Source of the DNA: Congregibacter variabilis
GTDB lineage: Bacteria > Pseudomonadota > Gammaproteobacteria > Pseudomonadales > Halieaceae
DNA: 64,000 nt
Assembly: GCF_045689235.1 (NCBI RefSeq)
Contig: NZ_CP136864.1
Coordinates: forward strand, 1,860,001 to 1,924,000
Direction of reading: 5' to 3'
Shown here piece by piece: positions 8,580 to 17,214 of this stretch. The notes below the pieces were generated by a model. The model saw only the letters and a list, made by a program, of their open reading frames with translations. It did not search any database and had not been told where the DNA came from. Positions within the stretch are counted from its first letter, which is position 1, and each line of letters starts with the position of its first letter. The translations under genes were made by a program, and so were the position numbers.

Positions 8580-9569
8580 TCAGGCCCGCAGCGTAGCCGA
8601 CGGCGACTCTCCGAAGAGAGCCCGGTACTCCACAGAGAAACGGCCGAACTCCGTCAAGCCAACCTCGAGAGCGGCTCGCTTGACCTCACCACGACGCTTG
8701 TCGGCGTGCAGCAGAAGCCGCCGCGCTTTACAGAGTCGCCGTTTGTAAAAGTAATCCAGCGGTGAGAGGTCACACACGGATCGGAAAGCGCGGTGCAGCG
8801 TAGACTGACTTACACCCGCTGCAGCGCAAAGGTCCGCCGGGGAAGCCGGTTGCGCCGATGATTGGAAAAAGCGTTCCTCTGCACGCCGGACAATCCGCTC
8901 CGGCTCAACGGCACGCTCATCGCGCATTTGTGCAGGTGTCGCCCAGAGGTAAGCGTCAGTCACGAGGCCGAGAATTGCGTCGCTCGGATCCGGCAGATTA
9001 AAGGGGACCTCACCTGAAAGCTTCGCCTCGATTCCGGACACGAGTAAGGCGCTGACTCCTGACCGGAAGCGCGCCCCGACTTCGGGGCTAAGCCTTAGCT
9101 CCATGCCGTCAAGCATCACTTCCTCGGGCTCCCCGCCACGTAGCGCCGCGATCGTTTCGACCAAGACGATACGGGGAATGGCGATTGCCACGGCACGCCG
9201 GGCGCCGCCTGTAATGTACAGACCGTCCTGCTGCCGGGCCACGTACAGCGAATCACGACAAATGTCGCGCCCGTTCACCCGGCCCTCGCAGGCCCTCTCC
9301 ACGAACCAGAAAACAGCACGGTCTCCGTGTGTGATGCTCGTCATCACCGAAGGGGTGTGAATCTCAGCCCCGAGCACAGAGACCTTCTGTGACGAAAAAA
9401 TACGGATATCGCCAGGCCCAGGACCCGGCTTAAGCGGCACGTACTCCGCTTCTGAAAATGGGAGCAGCGAGTTGATCGACGTTCGGTAGTCAGCAGTCGA
9501 AGACACTCTCGTTGCTAATATCGTTAGACGTTCCTGCATCGGACCCACCGGCGTTAGATTTCTCGACAT
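8580..9569 (-). CDS. AraC family transcriptional regulator
   Basis: A 329-aa regulator. The C-terminal 100 residues form the double helix-turn-helix: first HTH at LCAAAGVSQSTLHRAF, second at AALEVGLTEFGRFSVEYRALFGESP, which is the AraC signature. The N-terminal 200 residues are a cupin-like sensor of the type seen in EutR-like members. It is the first gene of the minus-strand group with porin, barrel protein and peptidase, so it probably controls that operon, from which a 249-nt gap with the heptamer array separates it. The ATG at 9569 follows AAAGG with no spacing; the ATG at 9539 is an alternative. Confidence 0.88.
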   Translation of the reverse strand: MSRNLTPVGPMQERLTILATRVSSTADYRTSINSLLPFSEAEYVPLKPGPGPGDIRIFSSQKVSVLGAEIHTPSVMTSITHGDRAVFWFVERACEGRVNGRDICRDSLYVARQQDGLYITGGARRAVAIAIPRIVLVETIAALRGGEPEEVMLDGMELRLSPEVGARFRSGVSALLVSGIEAKLSGEVPFNLPDPSDAILGLVTDAYLWATPAQMRDERAVEPERIVRRAEERFFQSSAQPASPADLCAAAGVSQSTLHRAFRSVCDLSPLDYFYKRRLCKARRLLLHADKRRGEVKRAALEVGLTEFGRFSVEYRALFGESPSATLRA

Positions 9570-9681
9570 CCTTTAAAGGCTAGCATAGCCAAATTTCGGG
9601 GTTGTGCAGCTCGCTTGCACGGCGGCGTTTACCAAGCACGGGCAAACTGCTTGTCTTCCATCAATTGTACGCTGGAGCGTT

Positions 9682-10470
9682 TTGGCAACTTAATTCGTCT
9701 GGGGCGCTGAAATCCGCCATATGACCTCAAGCAACTGCCCTACTCCGTTCTTCAAACGCACTTACCCTGAGACTCCTATAGTGCTCAGCCGTAATCATAT
9801 GCCTTCCCAGATTGAATCGGTTTGAAACCGCTGCATGCACACCCAGGAATCGCTGCGTCTGTCTCAACGACTTGAACATCCGCATCCCTCGCTCTCGCAC
9901 GCGGGTCGCCTCATGAGATTGCTCTGCTCGGTTATTCGCATACCGATCATTGACATGGATTGTTTCAGGGATCAGTTCTCTATGAGCAACACCATAACTT
10001 CTCAACTTATCCGTAACGATCTGCCTGGGTTCGCCTCCATGTGAACGCAGCAAGCGCCTGAAGAACCGCTTAGCAGCAGCCCCATCTCGTTTAGTCTGAA
10101 GATAGACATCGACCACCTCACCATCTTGGTCGACCGCCCTCCACAGGTAATGCTCCTTACCGCGGATCTTCACTAAGACTTCATCAATGTAGAAGGTGTC
10201 ACCATAGCCTTTGTGCCGGCCCCTCAATCGATGGATGTAAATAGCCCCAAATTTGATACACGAGAGACGGATTGACTCTCGGGTGACAGTGATAACTCGC
10301 TCTGCCAGCATGTCTGCGATGTCGCGGTGACTCAGGTTGAAACGATAGTAGAGCCCGAGAGTCTGCCCCGCTTTATGGGTGCGGAGTAGCTGATGATGTC
10401 GAGCGGGAATCGGTGGCGCTTGTATGTATTCATCACCGGATTGTCTCATTTCGGCGAGTTAAGTTGGCAA
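9682..10470 (-). mobile_element. IS6-family insertion sequence
   Basis: A single transposase gene is flanked by imperfect inverted repeats: TTGGCAACTTAATTCG at 9682-9697 and, inverted, TTGCCAACTTAACTCG at 10455-10470 (14 of 16 match). The size of about 790 bp fits the family. No 8-bp target duplication is seen at these tips (flanks differ), so the copy may be old, rearranged, or a cointegrate remnant. It sits between the porin/peptidase module and the catabolic cassette of the island. Confidence 0.75.
9727..10449 (-). CDS. IS6-family DDE transposase
   Basis: A 240-aa transposase of full family length. It shows the N-terminal helix-turn-helix (YYRFNLSHRDIADMLAER), the catalytic Asp89 (FYIDEV), the conserved HYLWRAVDQDGEVVDV, Asp147 (IVTDKLRSYG), and the NNRAEQSHE segment with the catalytic Glu. 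No frameshift or stop is present, so it may be active. Enzymes of this family move by replicative cointegrate formation and often assemble composite islands by joining modules. Confidence 0.93.
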   Translation of the reverse strand: MRQSGDEYIQAPPIPARHHQLLRTHKAGQTLGLYYRFNLSHRDIADMLAERVITVTRESIRLSCIKFGAIYIHRLRGRHKGYGDTFYIDEVLVKIRGKEHYLWRAVDQDGEVVDVYLQTKRDGAAAKRFFRRLLRSHGGEPRQIVTDKLRSYGVAHRELIPETIHVNDRYANNRAEQSHEATRVRERGMRMFKSLRQTQRFLGVHAAVSNRFNLGRHMITAEHYRSLRVSAFEERSRAVA

Positions 10471-10565
10471 TACCTTATCTAATGATGCGTGGCAGTTACC
10501 TAGACTCCCCGTTCGCTGTTTTAGGAACTTGCCTTGGATTTGCTACCTAGACTTATCGACTAAAA

Positions 10566-10583
10566 CTGTCCGCATGGCGACAT
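10566..10583. promoter_or_regulatory. Putative Crp-type operator upstream of the TonB receptor
   Basis: CTGTCC-N6-CGACAT, the same dyad as at 16259 and 23528 with one outer mismatch (T for G). It is preceded by A, as at the other two sites, and lies 145 bp before the receptor start codon. See the Crp-family regulator at 15436-16173. Confidence 0.5.
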
Positions 10584-10727
10584 TGTTGGACCTTAATCTT
10601 GTTTAGAGTCGACCCTCACCGTGAGACGACATAGGCATGGCAGTAAGGAGCCGCAAGCGAATTGCTGTGCTGTGTTGCCAGGGTGAAGAAGCTAGGGGTT
10701 TAAGATTCTGCCAAGGAGATAACTATA

Positions 10728-13199
10728 GTGAAAGTATGTCAGTTTATGAAAAAACCGCTCGCGCTCGCAGTCATCGGAGTGAGTATGTCTCCGGTGCTAT
10801 CAGCGCAGCAGCTCGAAGAAGTGATTGTCACCGCGCAACAGCGCTCTGAGTCAATGCAAGATGTTCCCATCTCTATGGTGGCAATGTCCGGTGAAGCGAT
10901 TAATGAGCAGGCCATCACCAAGATGGAAGACTTCACCATGAACATGCCTGCGGTCACTGTGGCGCAAAACCCCATTGGTAACTTTTTGTTTATTCGCGGC
11001 GTTGGAACCGGCGGCGCAAACCAAGGTATTGAGCAATCTGTCGCAATTTTTCACGACGGCATTTTTATGGGACGTCATCAGCTGTCCCGGGCTCCGTTTA
11101 TGGATCTAAACCGTATCGAGGTGCTGCGCGGACCCCAGAGCATTCTTTTTGGTAAGAACACTATCGGTGGAGCACTCAGCCTGCACACCGCAAAGCCGAC
11201 AGAAGAATTTGAAGGTTCTGTACAGGCACTTTACGGCAGCTATGGCGAAACCGAGATCAATGCTGTCGCTTCGGGGCCTATCACGGACACCTTGCGTGGG
11301 CGAGTCGCTTATCGCAATTATCAGATTGATGGCTACTTGGACAATGTCATCCAAGGTGGAGAGGCGCCTGAGCGAGAAGACGAGACCATACGCGTGTCTC
11401 TGGAGTGGGACGCAAGTGAAAACATCACGGTTTCGGCGAAATACGAAACAAGCACCTTTGAGCAGCTTGGTTCGATCACTCAATTAGGACGCGTAGCAAG
11501 CCCCGCATACAATCCAACGTCGGCGTTGCTTACCGGCCTTACTCAGGCCTCGGTCGCGCTGGCCACAGGTGGCAGTGGTATAGAGCAGATTGACGATGAG
11601 CGTGCTGTGATCAATGACGGTGGCGCTATTCTTGAGCAGTTGGGCGTGATTCCTGCGGGAGTGCCGGGCTTTCCTGATAAGACAGAACGCAGTGACAACG
11701 ATATGGAACTTGGCCATATCAACTTTGATATTGCTCTGGGAGAGCACACGCTGACACTGTTGACTGGGTATGCCGCTTACGATTACGTGGATGTCTGTGA
11801 TTGCGATTTTTCGGCACTGCCGTTTATTGAGGTAGACGCTTCGGAAGACTACGAGCAAATCTCTCAGGAGGTTCGTTTTAGCTCTCCCGTGGGCAAGCGC
11901 CTTGAGTACATTGCGGGTTTGTATTACCACGACGCCGACCTTTTTTATCGATCAAAGGAGGCTTTCGGCACCGCGGCCTTTGGCGGTCCAAACGTAACTC
12001 GAGACTATAATTTTGACCAAGACCAAACGCAGCTGTCTGTCTTTGGCTCGATGACTTACAGCTTTACAGATCGTTTGCGTGGTACCGCGGGGCTTCGCTA
12101 TTCAGATGAAGAGAAGACTGTTAATCGACGCCTTGATAAACGCTTCACGGGTGGTTGGGACTACAGTGCTGCCGTGGGGGCACCTGCCGGTACTTTCGCC
12201 TATGGCAATACGGCGGCAGAGTACGATCGCTTTGAGCAAGAACTTGCTCCCGTCGCAGCCGCGGTAGATGCCGCTGTTTGGAACGACAGTGGGTTTCTTG
12301 GAACCTACGAGCATGAGTTTGTGAATCGCACGCGGAGCGAGGACTTTGTTGATTGGTACCTGAACATGGAGTTTGATTTGGGTGACGACACAATGGTCTA
12401 CGCGACAGCATCAACTGGTGTCAAAGGCGGGGGCTTTGATGCGCGATTCCTCAAAGAATCTAACACTCCCCGCGCCGATCTCTTCGAATATGAAGAAGAG
12501 TCGTCTCTCGCTATGGAGCTGGGTGTTAAAACCACCCTGCTTGATGGCGCGATGCGCCTAAATGCCGCTGTGTTCCGCAATGAGATTTCGGACACGCAGG
12601 TGAGCATCTTTGACGGGGCAACAGGCTTTGTTGTTGTTAATGCTGCGGAGGTTCTTTCTCAGGGGCTTGAGTTTGATATCCAATGGGCCGCGACAGATAA
12701 ACTAGTGATCAGTGCCGCTGGTTCATTTCTGGACTCGATTTTCGATGAATGGGGCACAGCGCCGTGTTGGGCAGCCCAGCAGGTGGATCCCTCGCACCCG
12801 GAGTTTACTCCTGGTTGTAACAACGGGTTCCGCGACGCATCGGGCGATAACACACAGTTTGCTCCCGAGCTGGCGTTTAATCTGAATTTTGATTACTCGC
12901 AGCCCATTGGCAGTAACTTCGAATTGCGCGCCTTATTGAATGTTAACTACTCTGACGAGTTTGCAACGGTCGGCGATTTGGATCCACTGATTGGATTTCA
13001 GGATGCCTTTACCACTGTGGATATGCGGGTAAGCTTTGGGGAGATTGGAGGCAAATGGGACGTCGCCTTTCTTGGTAAAAACCTGACAGACGAACAGATT
13101 GGTTACAACAACAATGATCAGCCACTGGTGGCGGGTAATGGATTTAACTCTCTGATTCGCCTTCGTTCACTAGCGCTCCAAGGCTCCTATCGATTTTAG
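10728..13199 (+). CDS. TonB-dependent outer-membrane receptor
   Basis: An 823-aa receptor. A signal peptide (KKPLALAVIGVSM, cleavage near LSAQQ) is followed by a TonB-box-like LEEVIVTAQQR, the plug domain (about 45-160, with VEVLRGPQ-type motif IEVLRGPQSILFGKNTIGG) and a 22-strand-type barrel ending in LQGSYRF. The start is GTG at 10728, with AAGGAGA 8 nt upstream. It imports a scarce or large solute using TonB energy. Because it opens a catabolic cluster and shares an operator with it, the substrate is probably the cluster's starting compound; this is inference. A strong terminator follows directly. It is a paralogue of the receptor at 39400 (same NQG-EQSV and VEVLRGPQ blocks). Confidence 0.93.
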   Translation: MKVCQFMKKPLALAVIGVSMSPVLSAQQLEEVIVTAQQRSESMQDVPISMVAMSGEAINEQAITKMEDFTMNMPAVTVAQNPIGNFLFIRGVGTGGANQGIEQSVAIFHDGIFMGRHQLSRAPFMDLNRIEVLRGPQSILFGKNTIGGALSLHTAKPTEEFEGSVQALYGSYGETEINAVASGPITDTLRGRVAYRNYQIDGYLDNVIQGGEAPEREDETIRVSLEWDASENITVSAKYETSTFEQLGSITQLGRVASPAYNPTSALLTGLTQASVALATGGSGIEQIDDERAVINDGGAILEQLGVIPAGVPGFPDKTERSDNDMELGHINFDIALGEHTLTLLTGYAAYDYVDVCDCDFSALPFIEVDASEDYEQISQEVRFSSPVGKRLEYIAGLYYHDADLFYRSKEAFGTAAFGGPNVTRDYNFDQDQTQLSVFGSMTYSFTDRLRGTAGLRYSDEEKTVNRRLDKRFTGGWDYSAAVGAPAGTFAYGNTAAEYDRFEQELAPVAAAVDAAVWNDSGFLGTYEHEFVNRTRSEDFVDWYLNMEFDLGDDTMVYATASTGVKGGGFDARFLKESNTPRADLFEYEEESSLAMELGVKTTLLDGAMRLNAAVFRNEISDTQVSIFDGATGFVVVNAAEVLSQGLEFDIQWAATDKLVISAAGSFLDSIFDEWGTAPCWAAQQVDPSHPEFTPGCNNGFRDASGDNTQFAPELAFNLNFDYSQPIGSNFELRALLNVNYSDEFATVGDLDPLIGFQDAFTTVDMRVSFGEIGGKWDVAFLGKNLTDEQIGYNNNDQPLVAGNGFNSLIRLRSLALQGSYRF

Positions 13200-13224
13200 A
13201 TAGGCACAGTTTGCGGTGCTTGAG

Positions 13225-13250
13225 GGGAGGCTTTAAGCCTCCCTTTTTTT
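13225..13250 (+). terminator. Rho-independent terminator after the TonB receptor
   Basis: A perfect 7-bp stem GGGAGGC/GCCTCCC with a 5-nt loop, followed by seven T residues. It ends the receptor transcript and separates it from the dehydrogenase genes. Confidence 0.9.
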
Positions 13251-13319
13251 GCTTCGCCTGCTTTTGGCCTAAGTGGTCTTGGCGTAGAGTTTCTCTGCAG
13301 TCAGTAAAGGAAATCAATC

Positions 13320-14261
13320 ATGAATAGCCCCGTTATTGTTATCGCCCGCGACTTCCCCGAACCCATGCTTACGCCGCTGCGGCAATTGGGTGAGGTGCGT
13401 GTTTACGATTCCGCATCGCCCAGCGAAAGCTTGCGCGATGCGCGTGTTTGGCTAGGTACGGCAGTCGATCCCGTGACCGCGCAATTGATTCAGTCGTTTC
13501 CGGACAGCCTCGGGCTCGTGGCTAACCTGGGTGTGGGTCTGGACAATGTCGATCTTGAGGCCGCCGCGCAAGGAGGGATCCTGGTTACCAATACCCCCGT
13601 GGTCACGGAGGACACCGCCGATCTTACCTTTGCGCTTCTTATGGCCACCTGCCGCCGCCTTGGAGAGTGTGAGCGTGCGCTGCGGGCGGATGATTGGATG
13701 TCCGGCGCATCACTGTTGGGTCAACGTGTGCACGGTGCCACGCTCGGCATTGTTGGCTTTGGCGCGATTGGCCAGGCCGTGGCGCGGCGGGCAGCTGGCT
13801 TTGCCATGAACGTGATTTACCATGGTCCCTCACCTAAACCCGAGGCTGAGCAACAGTGTGGCGCTCGCCATTGCGCCACCCTTGATGAGTTGCTCGAGTC
13901 CTCGGACATCGTGTCCTTGAATTGTCCTCTTACCGATGACACGCGGCACCTCATTAATGAAAAGACCCTGGCCAAGTTCAAGCCGGGAGCGGTGTTGATT
14001 AATACCGGCCGAGGCCCCTTGGTACACGAGGAGGCCCTGGTTCATGCGCTTGAGTCGGGCCATCTGAGCGGTGCTGGCCTGGATGTGTTTGAGTTCGAGC
14101 CTGCGGTGACGCCTACCTTGTTGAATCTGCCTAAGGTCACGCTATTGCCCCATATTGGCAGCGCGACAGCGGAGTGTCGCAAAGAAATGGTTGGGCGTGC
14201 TTTTGCCAACATCGCAAGCTATCTGAAGACCGGTGATGTGCTGGATGGGTGCACATCATGA
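13320..14261 (+). CDS. D-isomer-specific 2-hydroxyacid dehydrogenase (NAD(P)-dependent)
   Basis: A 313-aa cytoplasmic oxidoreductase that interconverts a D-2-hydroxy acid and a 2-oxo acid, for example glyoxylate/glycolate or hydroxypyruvate/glycerate. The Rossmann motif GFGAIG is at 146-151. The catalytic set is Arg231 (INTGRGPLV), Glu260 (DVFEFEP) and His278 (LPHIGSA). It overlaps the next gene, an FMN-dependent L-2-hydroxyacid oxidoreductase, by ATGA, so the two are translationally coupled. Together they could equilibrate D- and L-hydroxy acids through the oxo acid. An AAAGGAA precedes the ATG. Confidence 0.92.
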   Translation: MNSPVIVIARDFPEPMLTPLRQLGEVRVYDSASPSESLRDARVWLGTAVDPVTAQLIQSFPDSLGLVANLGVGLDNVDLEAAAQGGILVTNTPVVTEDTADLTFALLMATCRRLGECERALRADDWMSGASLLGQRVHGATLGIVGFGAIGQAVARRAAGFAMNVIYHGPSPKPEAEQQCGARHCATLDELLESSDIVSLNCPLTDDTRHLINEKTLAKFKPGAVLINTGRGPLVHEEALVHALESGHLSGAGLDVFEFEPAVTPTLLNLPKVTLLPHIGSATAECRKEMVGRAFANIASYLKTGDVLDGCTS

Positions 14262-15427
14262 GCTTGCTTAATGTTGTTCCCGTGACTGTTGAGGATTACC
14301 GGCGTCGGGCGCGGCTGCGTTTGCCAGGTTTTCTGTTTGATTACGCAGACGGCGGAGCAAACCGTGAAGAAACCTTGGCAGCTAACAGCAATGATTTTCT
14401 GAAGATAAAGCTTCGCCAGCAAGTCATGCGCGATGTGTCTGGTGCAAGCGCAGCGACTACGCTGCTGGGACAGAACGCAAACATGCCTCTAGCCTTGGCC
14501 CCCGTTGGACTTGCGGGTATGTACGCGCGACGCGGTGAAGTGCAGGCCGCAAGAGCCGCGCAGGCCCACGGCGTGCCTTTTTCAGTGTCCACCAATAGCA
14601 TTTGCTCGATGAGTGAAGTCAATGAGGCCGTGGCGACCCCCGCCTGGTTCCAGCTCTATATGCTTCGCGACCGCGGCTATGTACAAGAAATACTGCAAAA
14701 CGCCTGGGACGCCGGTACCCGCACCCTGATATTTACTATAGATCTTCCCATACCTGGGTTGCGCCTACGGGACTATCAAAACGGCATGCTGGGTACCGGC
14801 TTGCAGTCCAAGGTGTCAAAGCTCCTGCAGTTAGCCAGCAGTCCGGTGTGGGCCTACGATGTGGGCATTAAGGGCAAACCTCACTTGTTGGGTAATCTTG
14901 CGGGCAGGGTTCCGGATGCCAAGGATCTCAACAGCTATAAAAGCTTTGTGGAGTCGCAGTTTGACCCTGCCGCGACCTGGGAAGATATTCGTTGGCTTCG
15001 AGATCAATGGCGTAGCCAGCTTTTGATTAAAGGAGTGCTCGAGGTCGACGATGCTTTAGCGGCGGTTGACTGCGGTGCCGAGGGTGTTGTGGTGTCTAAT
15101 CATGGAGGACGACAGCTTGATGGTGTTGCGTCGACCATCAGCAAGCTTCCTGGTATTGCTCAGGCTGTGGATGATCGTGCCGAGGTTTTCCTCGATGGTG
15201 GCGTTCGCAATGGTATTGATGTCGTAAGGGCTGTCGCTTTGGGCGCACGCGGCGTCTTGATCGGCAGGCCCTGGCTTTTTGCCCTCGCGGCGCAGGGAGA
15301 ACAGGGCGTTAGCGCCCTGTTGCAGGTCTTTGCCAACGAAATTGCTGTGGCGCTAACACTCGCCGGCGTCAAATCCGTACATGAGTTAACCCCAGAGATG
15401 GTGGAGAATACACTTTCTATCGCCTAA
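14258..15427 (+). CDS. FMN-dependent alpha-hydroxy acid dehydrogenase (LldD/glycolate oxidase family)
   Basis: A 389-aa flavoprotein oxidising L-2-hydroxy acids such as L-lactate or glycolate to 2-oxo acids. Family features are the opening YADGGANREETL, the FMN site (LAPVGLAGMYARRGE), Lys258 (LIKGV), the catalytic His282 with Arg285 in SNHGGRQLDG, and the phosphate-binding GARGVLIGRPW. It starts at the ATG inside the ATGA overlap with the preceding gene; a GTG 9 nt upstream is possible but less likely. In this cluster it could remove the hydroxy acid formed after aldol cleavage and aldehyde oxidation. Confidence 0.92.
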   Translation: MSLLNVVPVTVEDYRRRARLRLPGFLFDYADGGANREETLAANSNDFLKIKLRQQVMRDVSGASAATTLLGQNANMPLALAPVGLAGMYARRGEVQAARAAQAHGVPFSVSTNSICSMSEVNEAVATPAWFQLYMLRDRGYVQEILQNAWDAGTRTLIFTIDLPIPGLRLRDYQNGMLGTGLQSKVSKLLQLASSPVWAYDVGIKGKPHLLGNLAGRVPDAKDLNSYKSFVESQFDPAATWEDIRWLRDQWRSQLLIKGVLEVDDALAAVDCGAEGVVVSNHGGRQLDGVASTISKLPGIAQAVDDRAEVFLDGGVRNGIDVVRAVALGARGVLIGRPWLFALAAQGEQGVSALLQVFANEIAVALTLAGVKSVHELTPEMVENTLSIA

Positions 15428-15435
15428 GTGCATAG

Positions 15436-16173
15436 CTAGTCGATTGCCCGGGATACGCCGGCCGTGGGCACCTGATAGGTTGCTACAATAGAGTCGGTAC
15501 CTACCAAAACGCCGTAGCTGTTGGTTAACTGCTCTAGATCGATGACTCTGATCTTGCCGTAGCGAAGACTGATGAGTTGCGCCGCTGCCAATTGCTGTAA
15601 CTCTTTGTTCACGGACTGTCGAGAGGCGCCCAGCATATTGCCGAGGCCCTCCTGAGAAATCGGTATGTCTGTTTCCGTGGGGTCGGTGACAAGTGTGTGC
15701 GCAAGGCGACACAGTGCTATTCCGATGCGTTCCCGCAGGGACAGCCCACTGGTCTCGAGCCAGACGCAGTAGGCTAGCCGGGCTCTGCGCGCAAGTACCT
15801 GCATAACAGCGGTATTGAATGCCGGAAACTGTCGGTTAAAACTTTCGAAGTCTGCGCGGGTCCAAACGCGAATGATGCAGTCTCTTGCTGCAATAGCATT
15901 GCTGATTCGGGGCAGGCTGTCGATGACGCCCATTTCGCCAAAACAGTCTCCTTGCTGAAGCTCCACCGCAACCAGCTCATTACCCTCGTTTGAATAGGAG
16001 CACAGTTTTACCGCGCCAGAAACAATTTGGTACCACTCGTTGGGCTCATCTCCCTGATGGTACACCGCGTCGCCCCGATCTATTTTTCGCTGTCTTGCCT
16101 GCAGCACCAGCTCCCCCCGCAGTGCATCAGGTAACTGTTCGATGAAGTCGTGCAAATGAGGAACGGTGATCAT
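15436..16173 (-). CDS. Crp/Fnr family transcriptional regulator
   Basis: A 245-aa regulator with an N-terminal cyclic-nucleotide-binding-type beta-roll (about 15-120; FGEMGVIDSLPR at 78-89 resembles the phosphate-binding cassette), a long dimerisation helix and a C-terminal winged helix-turn-helix (about 150-215). No N-terminal cysteine cluster for an Fnr-type Fe-S centre is present. The recognition helix reads SRQSVNKEL, where E. coli Crp has SRETVGRIL; the Glu that reads the TGTGA half-site is replaced by Gln. This fits the altered palindrome TGTCN-N6-NGACA found in front of this gene and of two other cassette promoters. It converges on the hydroxyacid dehydrogenase and diverges from the hydratase. 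Confidence 0.9.
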   Translation of the reverse strand: MITVPHLHDFIEQLPDALRGELVLQARQRKIDRGDAVYHQGDEPNEWYQIVSGAVKLCSYSNEGNELVAVELQQGDCFGEMGVIDSLPRISNAIAARDCIIRVWTRADFESFNRQFPAFNTAVMQVLARRARLAYCVWLETSGLSLRERIGIALCRLAHTLVTDPTETDIPISQEGLGNMLGASRQSVNKELQQLAAAQLISLRYGKIRVIDLEQLTNSYGVLVGTDSIVATYQVPTAGVSRAID

Positions 16174-16258
16174 TGGCTCTTGCTCCCGTTTTTTTGTTGG
16201 GAATCTCTTTATTTTTTTGACTATAGCACGGAGATAGCGCGTGTCCGGCTGGCTGTGA

Positions 16259-16276
16259 CTGTCGAGTAGCCGACAG
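16259..16276. promoter_or_regulatory. Putative Crp-type operator between regulator and hydratase genes
   Basis: A perfect dyad CTGTCG-AGTAGC-CGACAG in the 204-bp divergent region. It is 86 bp from the regulator start and about 100 bp from the hydratase start, so it could serve autoregulation and activation. The 5-6-5 geometry equals that of Crp sites. Confidence 0.6.
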
Positions 16277-16377
16277 ATTTACCCACATCGATCAAGGATA
16301 TTGTCAGCATTATAGTGGGTCATGGCGGCATGGCCTTAGCTGTTTTTTCACGTTGATATTCACAAGGGTGTATTGCC

Positions 16378-17169
16378 ATGTTGACCGAAGTTACTCGAGA
16401 AGAAATTGCAGCACAGATTGTCCGCTGTTTTGATGAAAAAAAGCAGATCAGCCTGCTAACTCAGTCTCATCCAGATATTGAACTAGAGGACGCTTACCGT
16501 ATTCAAGAAAAGGTCGTAACTAGTCTTACCTCCCAAGGTAGGCGGGTAAAGGGTTACAAGATCGGGCTGACCTCTAAAGCTATGCAAGATATGGTGGGTT
16601 CGACCGAGCCGGACTTCGCTGCGATTCTTGATGACATGTTTATGGATGAAGAAAGCGAAACACCCCGCACAGATTGGCACACGCCGATGGTCGAGATCGA
16701 AATGGCCTTTGTGATGAAAGAGCGTTTGCAAGGGCCGGGGCTCAACGTTGCCGATGTGATTCGCGCCACCGATTTTGTATTGCCCTCCATCGAAATTGTC
16801 GATTTTCGGGTGGCCATGGCCCCGGGAATGGATGTGCGCGACACCATTGCTGATTTAGCGGCGGTAGGTGGTGTAGTGCTGGGTGGTAATCCCGTGCGTC
16901 TTGAGGATATCGATATTCGTAAAATCAACGGCACCCTGGCAATTAATGGCGAAGTGCGCGAACAGGGATGCGCTGATGCAGTACTGGGCAATCCCTTAAC
17001 GGCAGTAGCGTGGCTTGCGAACAAACTCGCCGCCTTTGACGTCGCCTTCGAGCCTGGTGATGTAATTCTCAGCGGGTCTTTTCTGCGGGCACTGCCTGTG
17101 GAAGCGGGCGATAAGGTGGTTGCGGAGTTCGACAATGGCTTTGGTCGTGTGGCGATCAATTTTTCCTGA
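16378..17169 (+). CDS. 2-oxo-acid hydratase (HpaH/MhpD family, FAH superfamily)
   Basis: A 263-aa enzyme of the 2-keto-4-pentenoate / 2-oxohept-4-ene-1,7-dioate hydratase family, which adds water to an enol-oxo acid to give a 4-hydroxy-2-oxo acid using Mg2+. Features are YKIGLTSKAMQ near 60, the acidic metal site VEIEMAFVM, and the C-terminal GDVILSGSF...VEAGDKVVAEF. The length fits HpaH (about 267 aa). The aldolase 45 nt downstream would cleave its product, so the pair forms a hydratase-aldolase unit as in meta-cleavage pathways. No ring-cleavage genes are nearby, so the substrate may instead be derived from sugar acids. Confidence 0.88.
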   Translation: MLTEVTREEIAAQIVRCFDEKKQISLLTQSHPDIELEDAYRIQEKVVTSLTSQGRRVKGYKIGLTSKAMQDMVGSTEPDFAAILDDMFMDEESETPRTDWHTPMVEIEMAFVMKERLQGPGLNVADVIRATDFVLPSIEIVDFRVAMAPGMDVRDTIADLAAVGGVVLGGNPVRLEDIDIRKINGTLAINGEVREQGCADAVLGNPLTAVAWLANKLAAFDVAFEPGDVILSGSFLRALPVEAGDKVVAEFDNGFGRVAINFS

Positions 17170-17214
17170 TTAGACCTTTCGGGTCCGACAGCGCATGCAT
17201 CAAGGAATCAGACT

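Noticed and set aside
10637..10849. 70-codon plus-strand frame before the TonB receptor
   Set aside because: It overlaps the receptor's promoter, start and signal peptide in another frame and has no supported start.
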